From IMG/VR virus record IMGVR_UViG_3300020471_000004, positions 62,001 through 126,000 of that record: DNA of 64,000 bases. The stretch is one strand, 5' to 3'. This DNA comes from a virus. This document shows positions 17,001 to 25,496 of the stretch, piece after piece. The notes under the pieces are model-generated. The model made no database searches. It was not told where the DNA came from and saw only the letters and a program-made list of their open reading frames with translations. The position numbers were made by a program, and so were the translations under genes. Numbering within the stretch: the stretch's first letter is position 1; each line of letters begins with the position of its first letter.

Positions 17001-19801
17001 CGCGAGCCTTTCAAGAAGTGAAGACCGATAAAGATAATGGTATTAGGCGGAGCGTTCGTAATCATTTCACGAAGACGCTCTTCACCCCAAGCTTTCATAC
17101 TTTCGTTGGTTACAGGAATCGCATTCCATTTACCTTTGGTAATCTTAGCTAAATCTTCGGCCCAGTTACCGCACAGTTTATCAGGTGCGATTACACCAGC
17201 TTTAATATCGCCGCGCTCTCTTTGGCTACAACCTATGTCAAGCAACAAGGTAATTGTTTTACCACCACCAGGCTGAATATCAAGCAACGCATATTTAGGA
17301 CGCTTACGCAAATACTTGTGTGCTTTAATCTGGTGAGGGAATACCTGAGACCCTTCTGCAATACCTTGCATCCGAATATCTGAAACGTCTACACTTTCAT
17401 CCATAGTGTATGACTCAGATTCAATCTCTGCTTGTTCAAAAATATCTACCGCATTAGGTACATAGTTAGAGAACATCTGCGCAAGAGGGTATACTTCACG
17501 AGACACCAAGTTATAAGGCATAGAGTAGCCGCCAATAACTGCATTTTCTTCTTCAAGAGGAATAAGCAAGTCACGCGGGTCAGATTTACATATCTCTTCA
17601 CAGACTTTCTTGAATACAAGACCGCCTAAATACGTATACACGTTGCCGAATTCGTGCATCTTGCTACGTTCTGGGTCAAAGAAGCTAGGATGATCAGGTA
17701 GCTCTGTATTGACGTTAGGTAAACCTACTTCTTCACCAACAATACGAACCAAGTTCGAACCGTAGTGACCAGAAGCATCTTCAAGAGCATAGGCAAGCAT
17801 ACCGTAGATAATAGAAACTTCACGGTCTTTGCCTTCACCTTGTATTTTACCTTTTTCGTCAATGTAATCCGTATACAGGTGCTTGTTCAAAGCATCTTGC
17901 TCAAGCGATTCGATACCTAGTTCTTGCATAGACTCTGTAATCAAAGTCTGTAGGTCACGTGCCTTGCTTTTCTGCAACAGGAACAAGTAAGTCTTTAGAA
18001 GGCTCTTGGTAGACTTGTTGTACAACCAAGCAAGGGCACGGCGGTTAGGTACACCTTTAGGTACGTCTTCGCCTTCGTATACACTAAAGCCTTTTTTCTC
18101 ACCTTGAGGTATCATGTAGTTCAAGCTGTCAACAAAGGTTTTAGCTTGTACACGTTCGCCTTCTTGTGAGAAATCGTAACCTAAGTAATCTGCAAGGGCA
18201 AGAGGACTAGGCTTAGTAGTACCGTTTAGGTCAACAGTTTGTTGTCCGAAGATAGTACTTGTGTTTGCTTCAAGTGCAACGTTATAGTCCCAGTTAAAAC
18301 TTAAAAGAGTACCTTTGTATCGATTAAGCTTATCCTTGGCGCCTGAAACCGCTTTCTCCATAGAAGGGTCTGCGCTTGCAGTAACAAAGGCACGGCTTAG
18401 TAGCGTACTGCTATTGGTCAAAGGACTATTGGTTCTGTAAGAAAGCTCTAGAGCCTTCTCCATGTCTGCTTCATAGTCTTTGGCGTTATCGAAATCAATA
18501 TCGTCAGCCTTAGGCATGAACGTAAGTAGACCACGAGGGTTAATACTCATGCGGTCATCATTAACACGACCAGCATCTACAGACATTCCTGACTCTTTAC
18601 GGTGCTTTAACAGAACCGAGTTTTTAGAAGCAGGGATAATGTAACGAGGCAAATGCTTAACAAAAGCACCACCACGAGCGCCGCCTTTAGGACGTAAGAA
18701 TACTCGACCCCATTGTGAGATCCAAGTATTTAAGGCATAAAGGTTGCCAGTACCATCAGTTGTTTGTGAAATGTAGTCTACAAACTTTTTAGGCAAACTG
18801 ATACTTATACTGGTTGCCATTTTACGAACCAAAGCGCTTTCAATTGTAAGAAGCTCTTGGTTGTTAGGCTGCTCTGGTTCAATTAAAGAATCAGGGTTAG
18901 ACTGCTTTAGTTCTAAGTTACGGTAATAATCTGCGTAACGGTTGACTAGAACAGGATGCGGAATAACTTGAACCAGAATATTAAAGTAAGGTTGCAGTGC
19001 CTGTACAAACTTACAATTACTGAATATGTTCAATTCAAAACCTAGTGTACGGCGAACAACATCATTCAATCTTTCGAAATCAAAGTCAAAAGGTAAAAGT
19101 GTTTGGTGCCACTCTTGGGCGGTGTCTACACTAAAAGACTTTTGAAAGATAGCTTGTTGTACTTGCTCTAAGGCAGCCTTGGCATTAATAGCAACCGTGC
19201 TTTCGTAATGGTTAACCTTATTACGATCATAGTTAGCATCAGGTGCGTCACTAATACCGTCTTCAAAGTTAGCAATAGAATGGACGTAGCCTGAGCTGGT
19301 TGAAGAACCGTCACCGTATGCAGGTATACCAGAAAAGATAATGTCTTTACCACCAGGGTAACGCGTACTATCTTTAACCACATGGTAATGATGGCTATTC
19401 CCACCAGCAGAGTTAAGTCTACCTAGGAAACCTTTAATTTGCTCTTCCATCATATCTTCACCGATGGCGTTCTGCATCAGTACCAGACGGTTACGCAAAT
19501 GTTCTTCAAGTTCTTGTGGCTCTTGATCTTCAAGAACGCCTCCGCGGGCGATCATGTAGGAGCATATCCGAACAAAGTTATTAAGCTGAGCGCTTATTTT
19601 AATTGATTCAACCACAAGTGCTGCAATGTCACTGGTCTTAACCGGCTTATCATTACTTTTAGCATAGAATATGTTTAGATATTCCTTGTTATCTTCCTTT
19701 GAAAGTTTTACAGGAGCCAAAGAGTCTTGCAAAGAATCAATTGCAGCACTTGAGCTCTCTAAACCTTCAGAAGATACTTGGCCATAGTTCTCTATGTTCA
19801 T
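13997..19801 (-). CDS. giant SNF2-type helicase/ATPase (1934 aa)
   Basis: A 1934-residue protein. The helicase core begins near 830 with FPHQIKAHKYLRKRPKYALL, followed by Walker A QPGGGKT (about 845), a DESH box (about 964), and a C-terminal lobe from about 1270 (GKCLIFCRYVRTVDTIY) with ANEQAITEGHNLQMAS and QSTARIFRP. This is the SNF2/RapA layout of DNA- or RNAP-remodelling ATPases. The first 800 residues have no recognised domain. A highly charged linker lies near 1640-1720, and the last 200 residues are a further unrecognised region. It is much larger than ordinary phage helicases. It precedes a terminator-like hairpin. Confidence 0.9.
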   Translation of the reverse strand: MNIENYGQVSSEGLESSSAAIDSLQDSLAPVKLSKEDNKEYLNIFYAKSNDKPVKTSDIAALVVESIKISAQLNNFVRICSYMIARGGVLEDQEPQELEEHLRNRLVLMQNAIGEDMMEEQIKGFLGRLNSAGGNSHHYHVVKDSTRYPGGKDIIFSGIPAYGDGSSTSSGYVHSIANFEDGISDAPDANYDRNKVNHYESTVAINAKAALEQVQQAIFQKSFSVDTAQEWHQTLLPFDFDFERLNDVVRRTLGFELNIFSNCKFVQALQPYFNILVQVIPHPVLVNRYADYYRNLELKQSNPDSLIEPEQPNNQELLTIESALVRKMATSISISLPKKFVDYISQTTDGTGNLYALNTWISQWGRVFLRPKGGARGGAFVKHLPRYIIPASKNSVLLKHRKESGMSVDAGRVNDDRMSINPRGLLTFMPKADDIDFDNAKDYEADMEKALELSYRTNSPLTNSSTLLSRAFVTASADPSMEKAVSGAKDKLNRYKGTLLSFNWDYNVALEANTSTIFGQQTVDLNGTTKPSPLALADYLGYDFSQEGERVQAKTFVDSLNYMIPQGEKKGFSVYEGEDVPKGVPNRRALAWLYNKSTKSLLKTYLFLLQKSKARDLQTLITESMQELGIESLEQDALNKHLYTDYIDEKGKIQGEGKDREVSIIYGMLAYALEDASGHYGSNLVRIVGEEVGLPNVNTELPDHPSFFDPERSKMHEFGNVYTYLGGLVFKKVCEEICKSDPRDLLIPLEEENAVIGGYSMPYNLVSREVYPLAQMFSNYVPNAVDIFEQAEIESESYTMDESVDVSDIRMQGIAEGSQVFPHQIKAHKYLRKRPKYALLDIQPGGGKTITLLLDIGCSQRERGDIKAGVIAPDKLCGNWAEDLAKITKGKWNAIPVTNESMKAWGEERLREMITNAPPNTIIFIGLHFLKGSRTDISYGPRKLRLYGGVEFIKSLGLNYIALDESHKAKKFDPGKNTSAFHNSCKQIFTMPGVEYSRLLTGTFIHGILEDAVGQSALFSSHIFRTPDDFNIDASAPDGAIRVRSKLGQHASVITVKRKEWAFMLPTPIDTFVEVKLIDPEYPDDEIFAQVYSAILNQSMEELEATVAKNLRRKVNTDEDEEDEDENGYGSAMGDVDFDEDEELGAIGSSVFGYHMQRLEQLIIDPWGDDAFKEVAIPAGVSRNYVSPKVRKIVERLDRHFEVNDYDPNIEGLHIFRWEPDMKLRELDVVEHNGQRYMRRRLENDEVSLKRRDVPTSSTPPDQDPENWKPETFGKCLIFCRYVRTVDTIYKSLPPKYKAITRRFHSKLENAWEQIDSFKKDPDVKVLIANEQAITEGHNLQMASRIIRVETPWSPGDYEQSTARIFRPDPAAAKIVDGKPGDMKREVIYIDWLISQGSLEVAKVARLMWKTVEKTKFDEKGNPRYDKVMEITLPKIKMDIKTLIKAATEGLDGFRDHFYVKGMIASIEGQEFHEMRKTTQATMQDLPVEEPAEDFKAIEFLPVLSNQRMLDVKGHGLVPFPDWYGQWKEKNYDNDSDALKSVTDEQFSNLVRKLPVRTEFGTGIIVGWTKLRKVKNLDGTETIDHDDPISNFKVRFNSNDEIGNISPKKTYIATKVTPADLDKFFSTNKPWSTESERRAIEREAKKREEQEQAKAKKEEQRKQAERKRTKQEENVVKKGKKRRKNIAEGKPVNDGVIIGNKSKTVPKHKDNTVDIVGADMSIEIIPSVYNGFLALHVNASDPDAKNLKKLGFKEFGEYAYLEFKRYNHFDKALDYIEDRMELDANGVKRLNAIMDVFEEKRGMPAGFDLKLGMKVQAELPNFFMTRHRESRNRKVIKLYPAVLPDRIRLTVDIATNPVIRKHLGKTIPGAGPGGKWKTHPGMSIFFAVNKSTAKAKIRELTKEGYTITNSDKLIKALQALEVRRTAEHTRQLKG

Positions 19802-19818
19802 GTAGCGTATCCTTTTTA

Positions 19819-20367
19819 TTAGATATAGTTAGACCAGAATTCTGGGTAATTAACGTTGTTGGCGTTAGCTTCATCTATCAACATAGAAGCATAGATTCGC
19901 CGATAAGTAGGCTTAAGAGCTTTCCATTGTTCTTCGTTGTCATAATGAGCTAAAATGTCGCTGAATTTGTTAGCAACTAAGTACCTTGCAAACTTACCTT
20001 TAATTTCAGAGGTACGCAAATCAATGTCTTGGGCTTCTCTATCCAAAAAGCTTTCGTCACCGTGGTCTGAGTCAGAAGGGCTTTCGAATATCCTATCAAT
20101 TAGGTTTGCTTGGTTGTTGTCCAAGTCAATGATAAGTTTAAGCAACACATTAATTAGTTTGTTTTTGTCTTCCGATTCGGTAGGAAGATTGAACTTGTGC
20201 TTTTCTGCAAGAGACCGCACCTCACTTAGAATATTGGAATTCTCAATATCTAAATCTTGTTCGGTACTACTGGTACTAAGCAACTTATTTGCTAAAGTTC
20301 GGGCAGCTTCGCCATATTGGGCACAGAAAGATATTGTCTTTCTGGCTTTGTTGTCTAGTTGATTCAT
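19819..20367 (-). CDS. hypothetical helical protein (182 aa)
   Basis: A 182-residue acidic helical protein. It overlaps the preceding gene by 4 bases (20364-20367) and precedes the SNF2 gene by 17 bases. No domain recognised. Its position suggests co-expression with the giant helicase. Confidence 0.8.
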   Translation of the reverse strand: MNQLDNKARKTISFCAQYGEAARTLANKLLSTSSTEQDLDIENSNILSEVRSLAEKHKFNLPTESEDKNKLINVLLKLIIDLDNNQANLIDRIFESPSDSDHGDESFLDREAQDIDLRTSEIKGKFARYLVANKFSDILAHYDNEEQWKALKPTYRRIYASMLIDEANANNVNYPEFWSNYI

Positions 20368-21164
20368 ATAAAGGCCCTTAGTGCTTTAGACATAACACGG
20401 TCAAAATTCTGTAATAAAAATGGGGATTTATCTAAAGGTAAAACACCTGGATAACTATAGTCGATCCTTATGCACAGGCGATTCCCACTGTTAAGAAACA
20501 AACAATCAGATTCTTTTTTATAGAACCAATGTTGACTACCTAAACTCATAAGTTGAGAAACATCAATAGGCTTTCTAGGAGCAAGTGCGCCTATTTTTCC
20601 TCTATACAAGTAACCTTGGCATTTACTTTCTAATAAGAAGTTTACGCTAGAGTTTTTAAATTTGGTAGTGTCTCTCAAATCTATTGTTTTTCTTTTTGTA
20701 GGCACATAAGAAAGAAGCACACGTATAGTAGGTTCTAGTATGCTATTCAAGTTTCGAGAGCTTGTTGTAGGAGTAGGTAATTCGATTCTATAGCTTAGGT
20801 CATCTAACTTAAAATTAGGTATTACCTTGTACAATCTTAAATTAGATATTACCTTGTGTATTCGTTCTCTTACGCACAAAGTCATATCAGAAGCAGCCGC
20901 ATCCAACACATCAAAAGGCGTAGATATTCCGTTAAACTCCAGAAAGTTTAACCACGTTATAAATAGTTTATAGTTGTAGTTTACACTATTAGCATCTTCT
21001 AGGTTTAACTCTTTTACGTAACCGCTTGTTATAAACTTGTCCCACAGTGTTTGCATTTCATCTGAATGCATTAAAGGGTAACTCGGAGTACTTAGCCTAG
21101 ACAGACGAGACTGGATAGGCACTTTGGCTGATTTAAGTAGTTTAACTCTTGTTTCTTGAATCAT
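20364..21164 (-). CDS. hypothetical protein (266 aa)
   Basis: I chose the ATG at 21164; a GTG at 21194 would add 10 residues but lacks a ribosome site. Either start lies inside the end of the HNH gene, so the reading frames overlap. The protein is mixed alpha/beta with a basic N-terminus (ETRVKLLKSAKVPIQSRLSRL). No domain recognised; function unknown. Confidence 0.8.
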   Translation of the reverse strand: MIQETRVKLLKSAKVPIQSRLSRLSTPSYPLMHSDEMQTLWDKFITSGYVKELNLEDANSVNYNYKLFITWLNFLEFNGISTPFDVLDAAASDMTLCVRERIHKVISNLRLYKVIPNFKLDDLSYRIELPTPTTSSRNLNSILEPTIRVLLSYVPTKRKTIDLRDTTKFKNSSVNFLLESKCQGYLYRGKIGALAPRKPIDVSQLMSLGSQHWFYKKESDCLFLNSGNRLCIRIDYSYPGVLPLDKSPFLLQNFDRVMSKALRAFI

Positions 21165-21549
21165 TTCGTAACCGTCTAGTATTGCGGGCTGCACTTAGTA
21201 TCAAGTTCTTGGCCCTTTTGTTTCGTTTACCAGGCTTGTTAGCATGACAATCACTACATAAAGTCTGTAAGTTATAGTCTACCGTTCGTCCGCCTTGAGC
21301 TACAGGTATCTTGTGGTCTACGTGTAGAACTACATCGTTATACTCACCAGGCTTTCTACTAGCACCGCACCTGCAGCAAGTATGGTTATCTCTTTGCAAA
21401 ATACGTTCTCGTATGACCGACCAATCAGAAGTATAGTGATTTATAGTAGTACCTGTAGATGCACGTAACCTATCAGAAGTTCTTTGGTATCCACCGCCGC
21501 CTGATTGACGTTTAGCAATACCGCCGCGCTGTCTCTTGGCTATACCCAT
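21142..21549 (-). CDS. HNH endonuclease
   Basis: A 135-residue HNH nuclease. The zinc-supporting cysteines are C58 and C61 (CCRCG) and C98 and C101 (CSDCH). The catalytic core is LHVDHKIPVAQGG (H76, D78, H79), followed by DYNLQTLCSDCHANKPGK. The N-terminus is a glycine- and arginine-rich repeat (GIAKRQ twice). HNH proteins in phages are either homing nucleases or parts of packaging and DNA degradation. It has no adjacent terminase, so a free-standing homing enzyme is plausible. Its stop lies within the next gene's 5' end. Confidence 0.9.
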   Translation of the reverse strand: MGIAKRQRGGIAKRQSGGGGYQRTSDRLRASTGTTINHYTSDWSVIRERILQRDNHTCCRCGASRKPGEYNDVVLHVDHKIPVAQGGRTVDYNLQTLCSDCHANKPGKRNKRAKNLILSAARNTRRLRNDSRNKS

Positions 21550-21551
21550 AG

Positions 21552-22253
21552 TTACTTACCTGTACTGAACATACTATCTGCCGCAGAGTTAGAACCGACT
21601 AAGGCTTCGTTTATCTTTATACCTGCCTCTTTTGCTTGGTTGTTAAGTTTATCTTTGATAATCCTAATCTGACCAGGGTCTAACACAGTTTGGAGGTAAC
21701 CGATAACACCTTTGTGGTATTCAATAAGTGCCGCTGCGCTTGACTGGGCTAAGGGCTCCAGCATTTCTTTTTTAATCTGGTCACTGTATTGTGAAAAGTC
21801 TGCCATTGCTCTCATATCGGCAATGATTTCTCTCATTTCTGCATAAGCTTTTAAGGCAGCATACATATCTTTACTTTGGTTAGTGTCAAGATACTTTTCT
21901 TCTGCAATACGTGCCATTCGGCTAAGAGTATTAAACATTTGTCCGTACTCTTTAACCTGTTGAATTTCGTTTTCCATAACACTAGGAATCTTTTCAAGAA
22001 TTTCTTGTTCTTGGTTTTTAAATTCTTCGACTAGCGCTAAAGACTCACCTTTTCTGACATTAGACTTGGATTTAGTCCTGCTCTTTCGAGTAGTTGTCCG
22101 GGGCTTGGCTGTTTCCTCAGATTTAGGCTTAGTACGTTTACGCACTGTAGGCTTATCTGCTTTATCCTTGCTTCTCTTTTTTATTTTGAGTTTACGTCTA
22201 GGTTTTTCCTCTACGTAATCTCCTAATTCGATTTCACGATATTTTGATGACAT
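21552..22253 (-). CDS. hypothetical protein with basic N-terminus and helical body
   Basis: The start chosen is the ATG at 22253, because the longer frame from 22271 would run through a terminator hairpin. About 233 residues: residues 1-70 are lysine- and arginine-rich and repetitive (RKSRTKSKSN), and the remainder is alpha-helical. No family recognised. The basic tail suggests nucleic-acid binding. It ends two bases before the HNH gene. Confidence 0.8.
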   Translation of the reverse strand: MSSKYREIELGDYVEEKPRRKLKIKKRSKDKADKPTVRKRTKPKSEETAKPRTTTRKSRTKSKSNVRKGESLALVEEFKNQEQEILEKIPSVMENEIQQVKEYGQMFNTLSRMARIAEEKYLDTNQSKDMYAALKAYAEMREIIADMRAMADFSQYSDQIKKEMLEPLAQSSAAALIEYHKGVIGYLQTVLDPGQIRIIKDKLNNQAKEAGIKINEALVGSNSAADSMFSTGK

Positions 22254-22257
22254 AACG

Positions 22258-22281
22258 AAAAATAGGGGCACGAAGCCCCTA
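22258..22281 (-). terminator. intrinsic terminator
   Basis: On the minus strand TAGGGGC, loop TTCGT, GCCCCTA is followed by TTTTT. This is a 7-bp stem with U-run directly after the gene ending at 22304, separating the virion-protein-like group from the HNH region. Confidence 0.8.
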
Positions 22282-22303
22282 CTCTGTTAACCACATTTCG
22301 GGT

Positions 22304-23122
22304 TTATGCGAAAACGTGTTGACGAATGCGTTTTTGTAACTCAGCAAAGTATTGAGGAGCATGACCAAATACTTTCTGGTAATAGTCTACCAGTTGTTGT
22401 TTTTGGCTAACACCTACATTACCTGATGCCGCAGTTTCTAGGTCAGGCTCTGGGTAGTCTAGCTGACCAACGTTTGCAACAATTTGCTTTTCGCTGATTT
22501 GAAGAGGCTCTTTAACGCCTTCTGCAACTACCAGAACATCACCAGTGTAGCTTGATGAACTTTCAGAAGCGAATACGCTAGAAAGAACAAAGCCGAACTT
22601 GGTTTTAGCATCGTGAACAAAGCTTACATACGCACCTGACTCAGGAGCATCTGGAACACTTGATGCAACTGCTTCGAAGTATGCAGGATCTGTACCAGAA
22701 ACTTGCTTAACGCAACACTTGGCTAATAGACCTTGAAGTTCATCAGGGTTATCAATAGTGTTAGAGCGTACAGCAACTTTGCCGTCTTCTGTCTCTTCTA
22801 CGTTCCAAATGTTTTCATCTTTATCCATAAAGATATTAGAGCTAAGTGAACGGAAGCCGTGCTTTTCCATATCGCCTGTAACAGGAAGAACCGCATGGCT
22901 CAAGGTCATAATGCCTTGAATAAGAGTACGAATAGGTTCGTCATTAATGGTAACAAAAGAATTTGCTACAGCACTAAGTTTGCCTTCTGTCTCTGCGTGT
23001 AAGTCAACCATGACTTGTTTAGGATCAACTGACTGCCCACGACCGTGGTGAACACTAGCTGTAACGAAAACGTGATTTCCGTCAATAACGGCGAAGTCAC
23101 GGATTTTAGTAGTATGACTCAT
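22304..23122 (-). CDS. hypothetical, possibly virion protein (272 aa)
   Basis: A 272-residue acidic protein with few charged clusters and many small residues. The sequence has good strand potential (AVIDGNHVFVTASVHHG), and VSQKQQLVDYYQKVFGHAP near the C-terminus is a likely helix. I do not recognise a family. Its strong terminator, ribosome site (GGAGATTAGAT before ATG) and place beside two large non-enzymatic genes suggest a structural protein. This is inference only. Confidence 0.8.
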   Translation of the reverse strand: MSHTTKIRDFAVIDGNHVFVTASVHHGRGQSVDPKQVMVDLHAETEGKLSAVANSFVTINDEPIRTLIQGIMTLSHAVLPVTGDMEKHGFRSLSSNIFMDKDENIWNVEETEDGKVAVRSNTIDNPDELQGLLAKCCVKQVSGTDPAYFEAVASSVPDAPESGAYVSFVHDAKTKFGFVLSSVFASESSSSYTGDVLVVAEGVKEPLQISEKQIVANVGQLDYPEPDLETAASGNVGVSQKQQLVDYYQKVFGHAPQYFAELQKRIRQHVFA

Positions 23123-23157
23123 ATCTAATCTCCAAATTAATGATACGTTATAAATTA

Positions 23158-24360
23158 CTAACGCCGTGGACTAAATGTCCAACCATTCAATGATGCACCA
23201 CCGCGAACTCCATTCAGTCTCGTAGTAGGTGAATTAGTAACAAACACTTTACCAAAGGCTTTACCATAACTAAGTGCACCAGATCCTTGCGACCCGTCAC
23301 CACCTGTTACGCCTGCTTTGATAAGCATTTTCTTGTAAGGACGAATGTGAGATTCAATGTAGCTTTCAATACGACCTAAAGCACCTTCAATACTTGGCGT
23401 ACGGTCTACATTAAGACTAACAGTTTGTCCTGAGAAATCGAATGCAAGAGCACCTTCTGCTTGAAGCTGAGCTCCTAAAGCATAGTAACCTGCACACTGC
23501 ACCCAATTTTCTAACAGGTGTCCTTGCATGTTCATACCAGTAAACCCTGTTATGTGAGGAGGTAACTGGTTTAACATGTTTAGTCCTCTATACAAGTAAG
23601 TAACAAGGTCACCTATTGTATATTCAAGACTAGGAATTACATTTTGTACTCGCGCTTTGTTTATGTATGCCTCAAGCTGGTTCGCTGCCATGATAACCTG
23701 AGGCGTTACTACCCAAACACTTTGACTGGTCATCTTAGGCATACTGCCACCTGCGCGTTCAAGTCTAGCCATAAAAGTATAAGGTTCTAGCTTTTTAGGC
23801 TGAAACAAATCTTTTATCTGCAAGTTACAAGAACTGTTAGTAGAGGTAAACTTAAACGGAGCACCTGCATAGTCTCTAACTTCTACTTCTTCAAACTCGG
23901 CTACGTTATTAAGATAACAGGAAACATATAACTTGTCACCTGTAGCAGGAAAGAAACTAAAAGGTAAGTTAATATCTAGGTAAGAACCGTCTGCGTTTCT
24001 TTTTACATAAACAGTGTCAGATTCTCTATTGTCAGCAGCAGGCTCTATAACAATAAAGTCTTTTACTGTGTGAGTAGCACCGTCTTCGTCAACGATAGTC
24101 CAAACTGTTTGAAACTTTGCGCTTTCTTTTAGGTCTAAGTAAGGGATAGTTAAGTTTATTTGCCAGCTACCTGGGTCTAAATCAGGAGTAGCAATACCGT
24201 TATCTATAATAGACCGTTCGGTATCATTGTCGTAAAGAAAAACTTCTACACCTGTTGTTGTTTCGTGAGGTATAATAGGTTCTTCAAAATCATCAATGAT
24301 TGTTTGTTTTAAATTGAGGGTTTGCCCTTCGACCACTGTAGCTATACTAGGAGTCTGCAT
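23158..24360 (-). CDS. probable virion structural protein with Ig-like N-terminus
   Basis: A 400-residue protein. The N-terminal ~110 residues alternate strands in a pattern like an immunoglobulin-like or BppU-type fold (VEGQTLNLKQTIIDD, then PGSWQINLTIPYLDLK). Phage tail and fibre proteins often have such domains. The middle contains QLEAYINKARVQNV and the C-terminus is glycine-rich. It overlaps the next upstream gene by one base, so the set is an operon. Virion role is inferred. Confidence 0.65.
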   Translation of the reverse strand: MQTPSIATVVEGQTLNLKQTIIDDFEEPIIPHETTTGVEVFLYDNDTERSIIDNGIATPDLDPGSWQINLTIPYLDLKESAKFQTVWTIVDEDGATHTVKDFIVIEPAADNRESDTVYVKRNADGSYLDINLPFSFFPATGDKLYVSCYLNNVAEFEEVEVRDYAGAPFKFTSTNSSCNLQIKDLFQPKKLEPYTFMARLERAGGSMPKMTSQSVWVVTPQVIMAANQLEAYINKARVQNVIPSLEYTIGDLVTYLYRGLNMLNQLPPHITGFTGMNMQGHLLENWVQCAGYYALGAQLQAEGALAFDFSGQTVSLNVDRTPSIEGALGRIESYIESHIRPYKKMLIKAGVTGGDGSQGSGALSYGKAFGKVFVTNSPTTRLNGVRGGASLNGWTFSPRR

Positions 24361-25496
24361 CAGAGGATATTCTCCATTAAGCGCCTTAGGCGAATGTCTT
24401 GTTGGACAAGGCTTACATAAGCTTTTTTACCAGTACTCATGTAAGTGTAGAATTCGCCTTGAAGCTGGTTGTCATTCTTGAAGGCATTACGAAGCAGACC
24501 TACTCTGACCGCAGCTTCTTGTTTGTCTACAACAGGCCCTATTCCCCCAGGGTAAACTAAATTCTCTAACAAGTGAATTATCGCATAGCAGTTGTCAGAT
24601 ATAGGCGTAACAGGATTAGCAAGACTTACGTTTAGGTCTTGAATACCCTGTTGTATATAATCGTAAATGCCTCCTACCTCAGAGTGTAGCTCTTTATAAA
24701 GAGTACTAGCAGGTGAACTTTCTGCAAACTCCGTTAGGTACATAAGGTAGTAGAGACCGAACGTATCGATGTGCAAAAAGTTTTTGGATAAAACATTACT
24801 ACACATTGTCCAAACATCACTGTTATATATCCAAGCATTCATAGGAGCATTGTTCATTAGGGAACGTAAGCCTAATTTAAAATACTTGGTGTACAAAGAG
24901 TACTCGTTAACATCACCTGTATTAATATCAGAGTGCTGACCAGAATCTTGATACCAACTAGGGTCTTGTACGAAATTCTTGGTAAGCATCCCAATACAGT
25001 TGTAGATATAAGTCATGTCCTGGTCTGTGTTGTAGCTAAGACCTAACTTGGCAACAAGTGCGCGACTAAAACTTATAGTAACGTATTCAGAGCCTACTCG
25101 ATTGCTAGACCAGTAGGTTACAGTTTCGTACCCTTCTTGTCCTACAGCGGAGTTATTGACTGGGGGAGGTGTCTTCTTGTAGGGACGTCCTGTTAATGCG
25201 AAAGTAAATGCAAGAGCATAACTTTTACCCAAAACGCCTGAGGGAGGAGATACTGAATAACCGACACTGCGGTTTTGAATAGCGTTAGTGATGTTAACTA
25301 ACGAAAAAGTAACAGGGTAACTGAATGCTACCCTATCTTCTTTTAACTCACTAGCAATAACTTCAAATAACTCACCGATAGGTTGTCCCAGTTTTTCTAA
25401 CTTAAAGGTACGAGAAAGATTTCCCAGAAAGCCTGTTCTAGGGTTATTCTTAAAAGTCGTATTTACTGGGCGGTGAGTTACTATATTAGTCGCCAT
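24360..25496 (-). CDS. probable virion structural protein
   Basis: The ATG at 25496 is used; a TTG at 25505 is also in frame. The 378-residue protein has many aromatic residues, is neutral, and lacks enzymatic motifs. It overlaps the preceding gene's end by 11 bases and the next gene by one base. Composition and neighbours suggest a structural protein; no family recognised. Confidence 0.65.
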   Translation of the reverse strand: MATNIVTHRPVNTTFKNNPRTGFLGNLSRTFKLEKLGQPIGELFEVIASELKEDRVAFSYPVTFSLVNITNAIQNRSVGYSVSPPSGVLGKSYALAFTFALTGRPYKKTPPPVNNSAVGQEGYETVTYWSSNRVGSEYVTISFSRALVAKLGLSYNTDQDMTYIYNCIGMLTKNFVQDPSWYQDSGQHSDINTGDVNEYSLYTKYFKLGLRSLMNNAPMNAWIYNSDVWTMCSNVLSKNFLHIDTFGLYYLMYLTEFAESSPASTLYKELHSEVGGIYDYIQQGIQDLNVSLANPVTPISDNCYAIIHLLENLVYPGGIGPVVDKQEAAVRVGLLRNAFKNDNQLQGEFYTYMSTGKKAYVSLVQQDIRLRRLMENIL

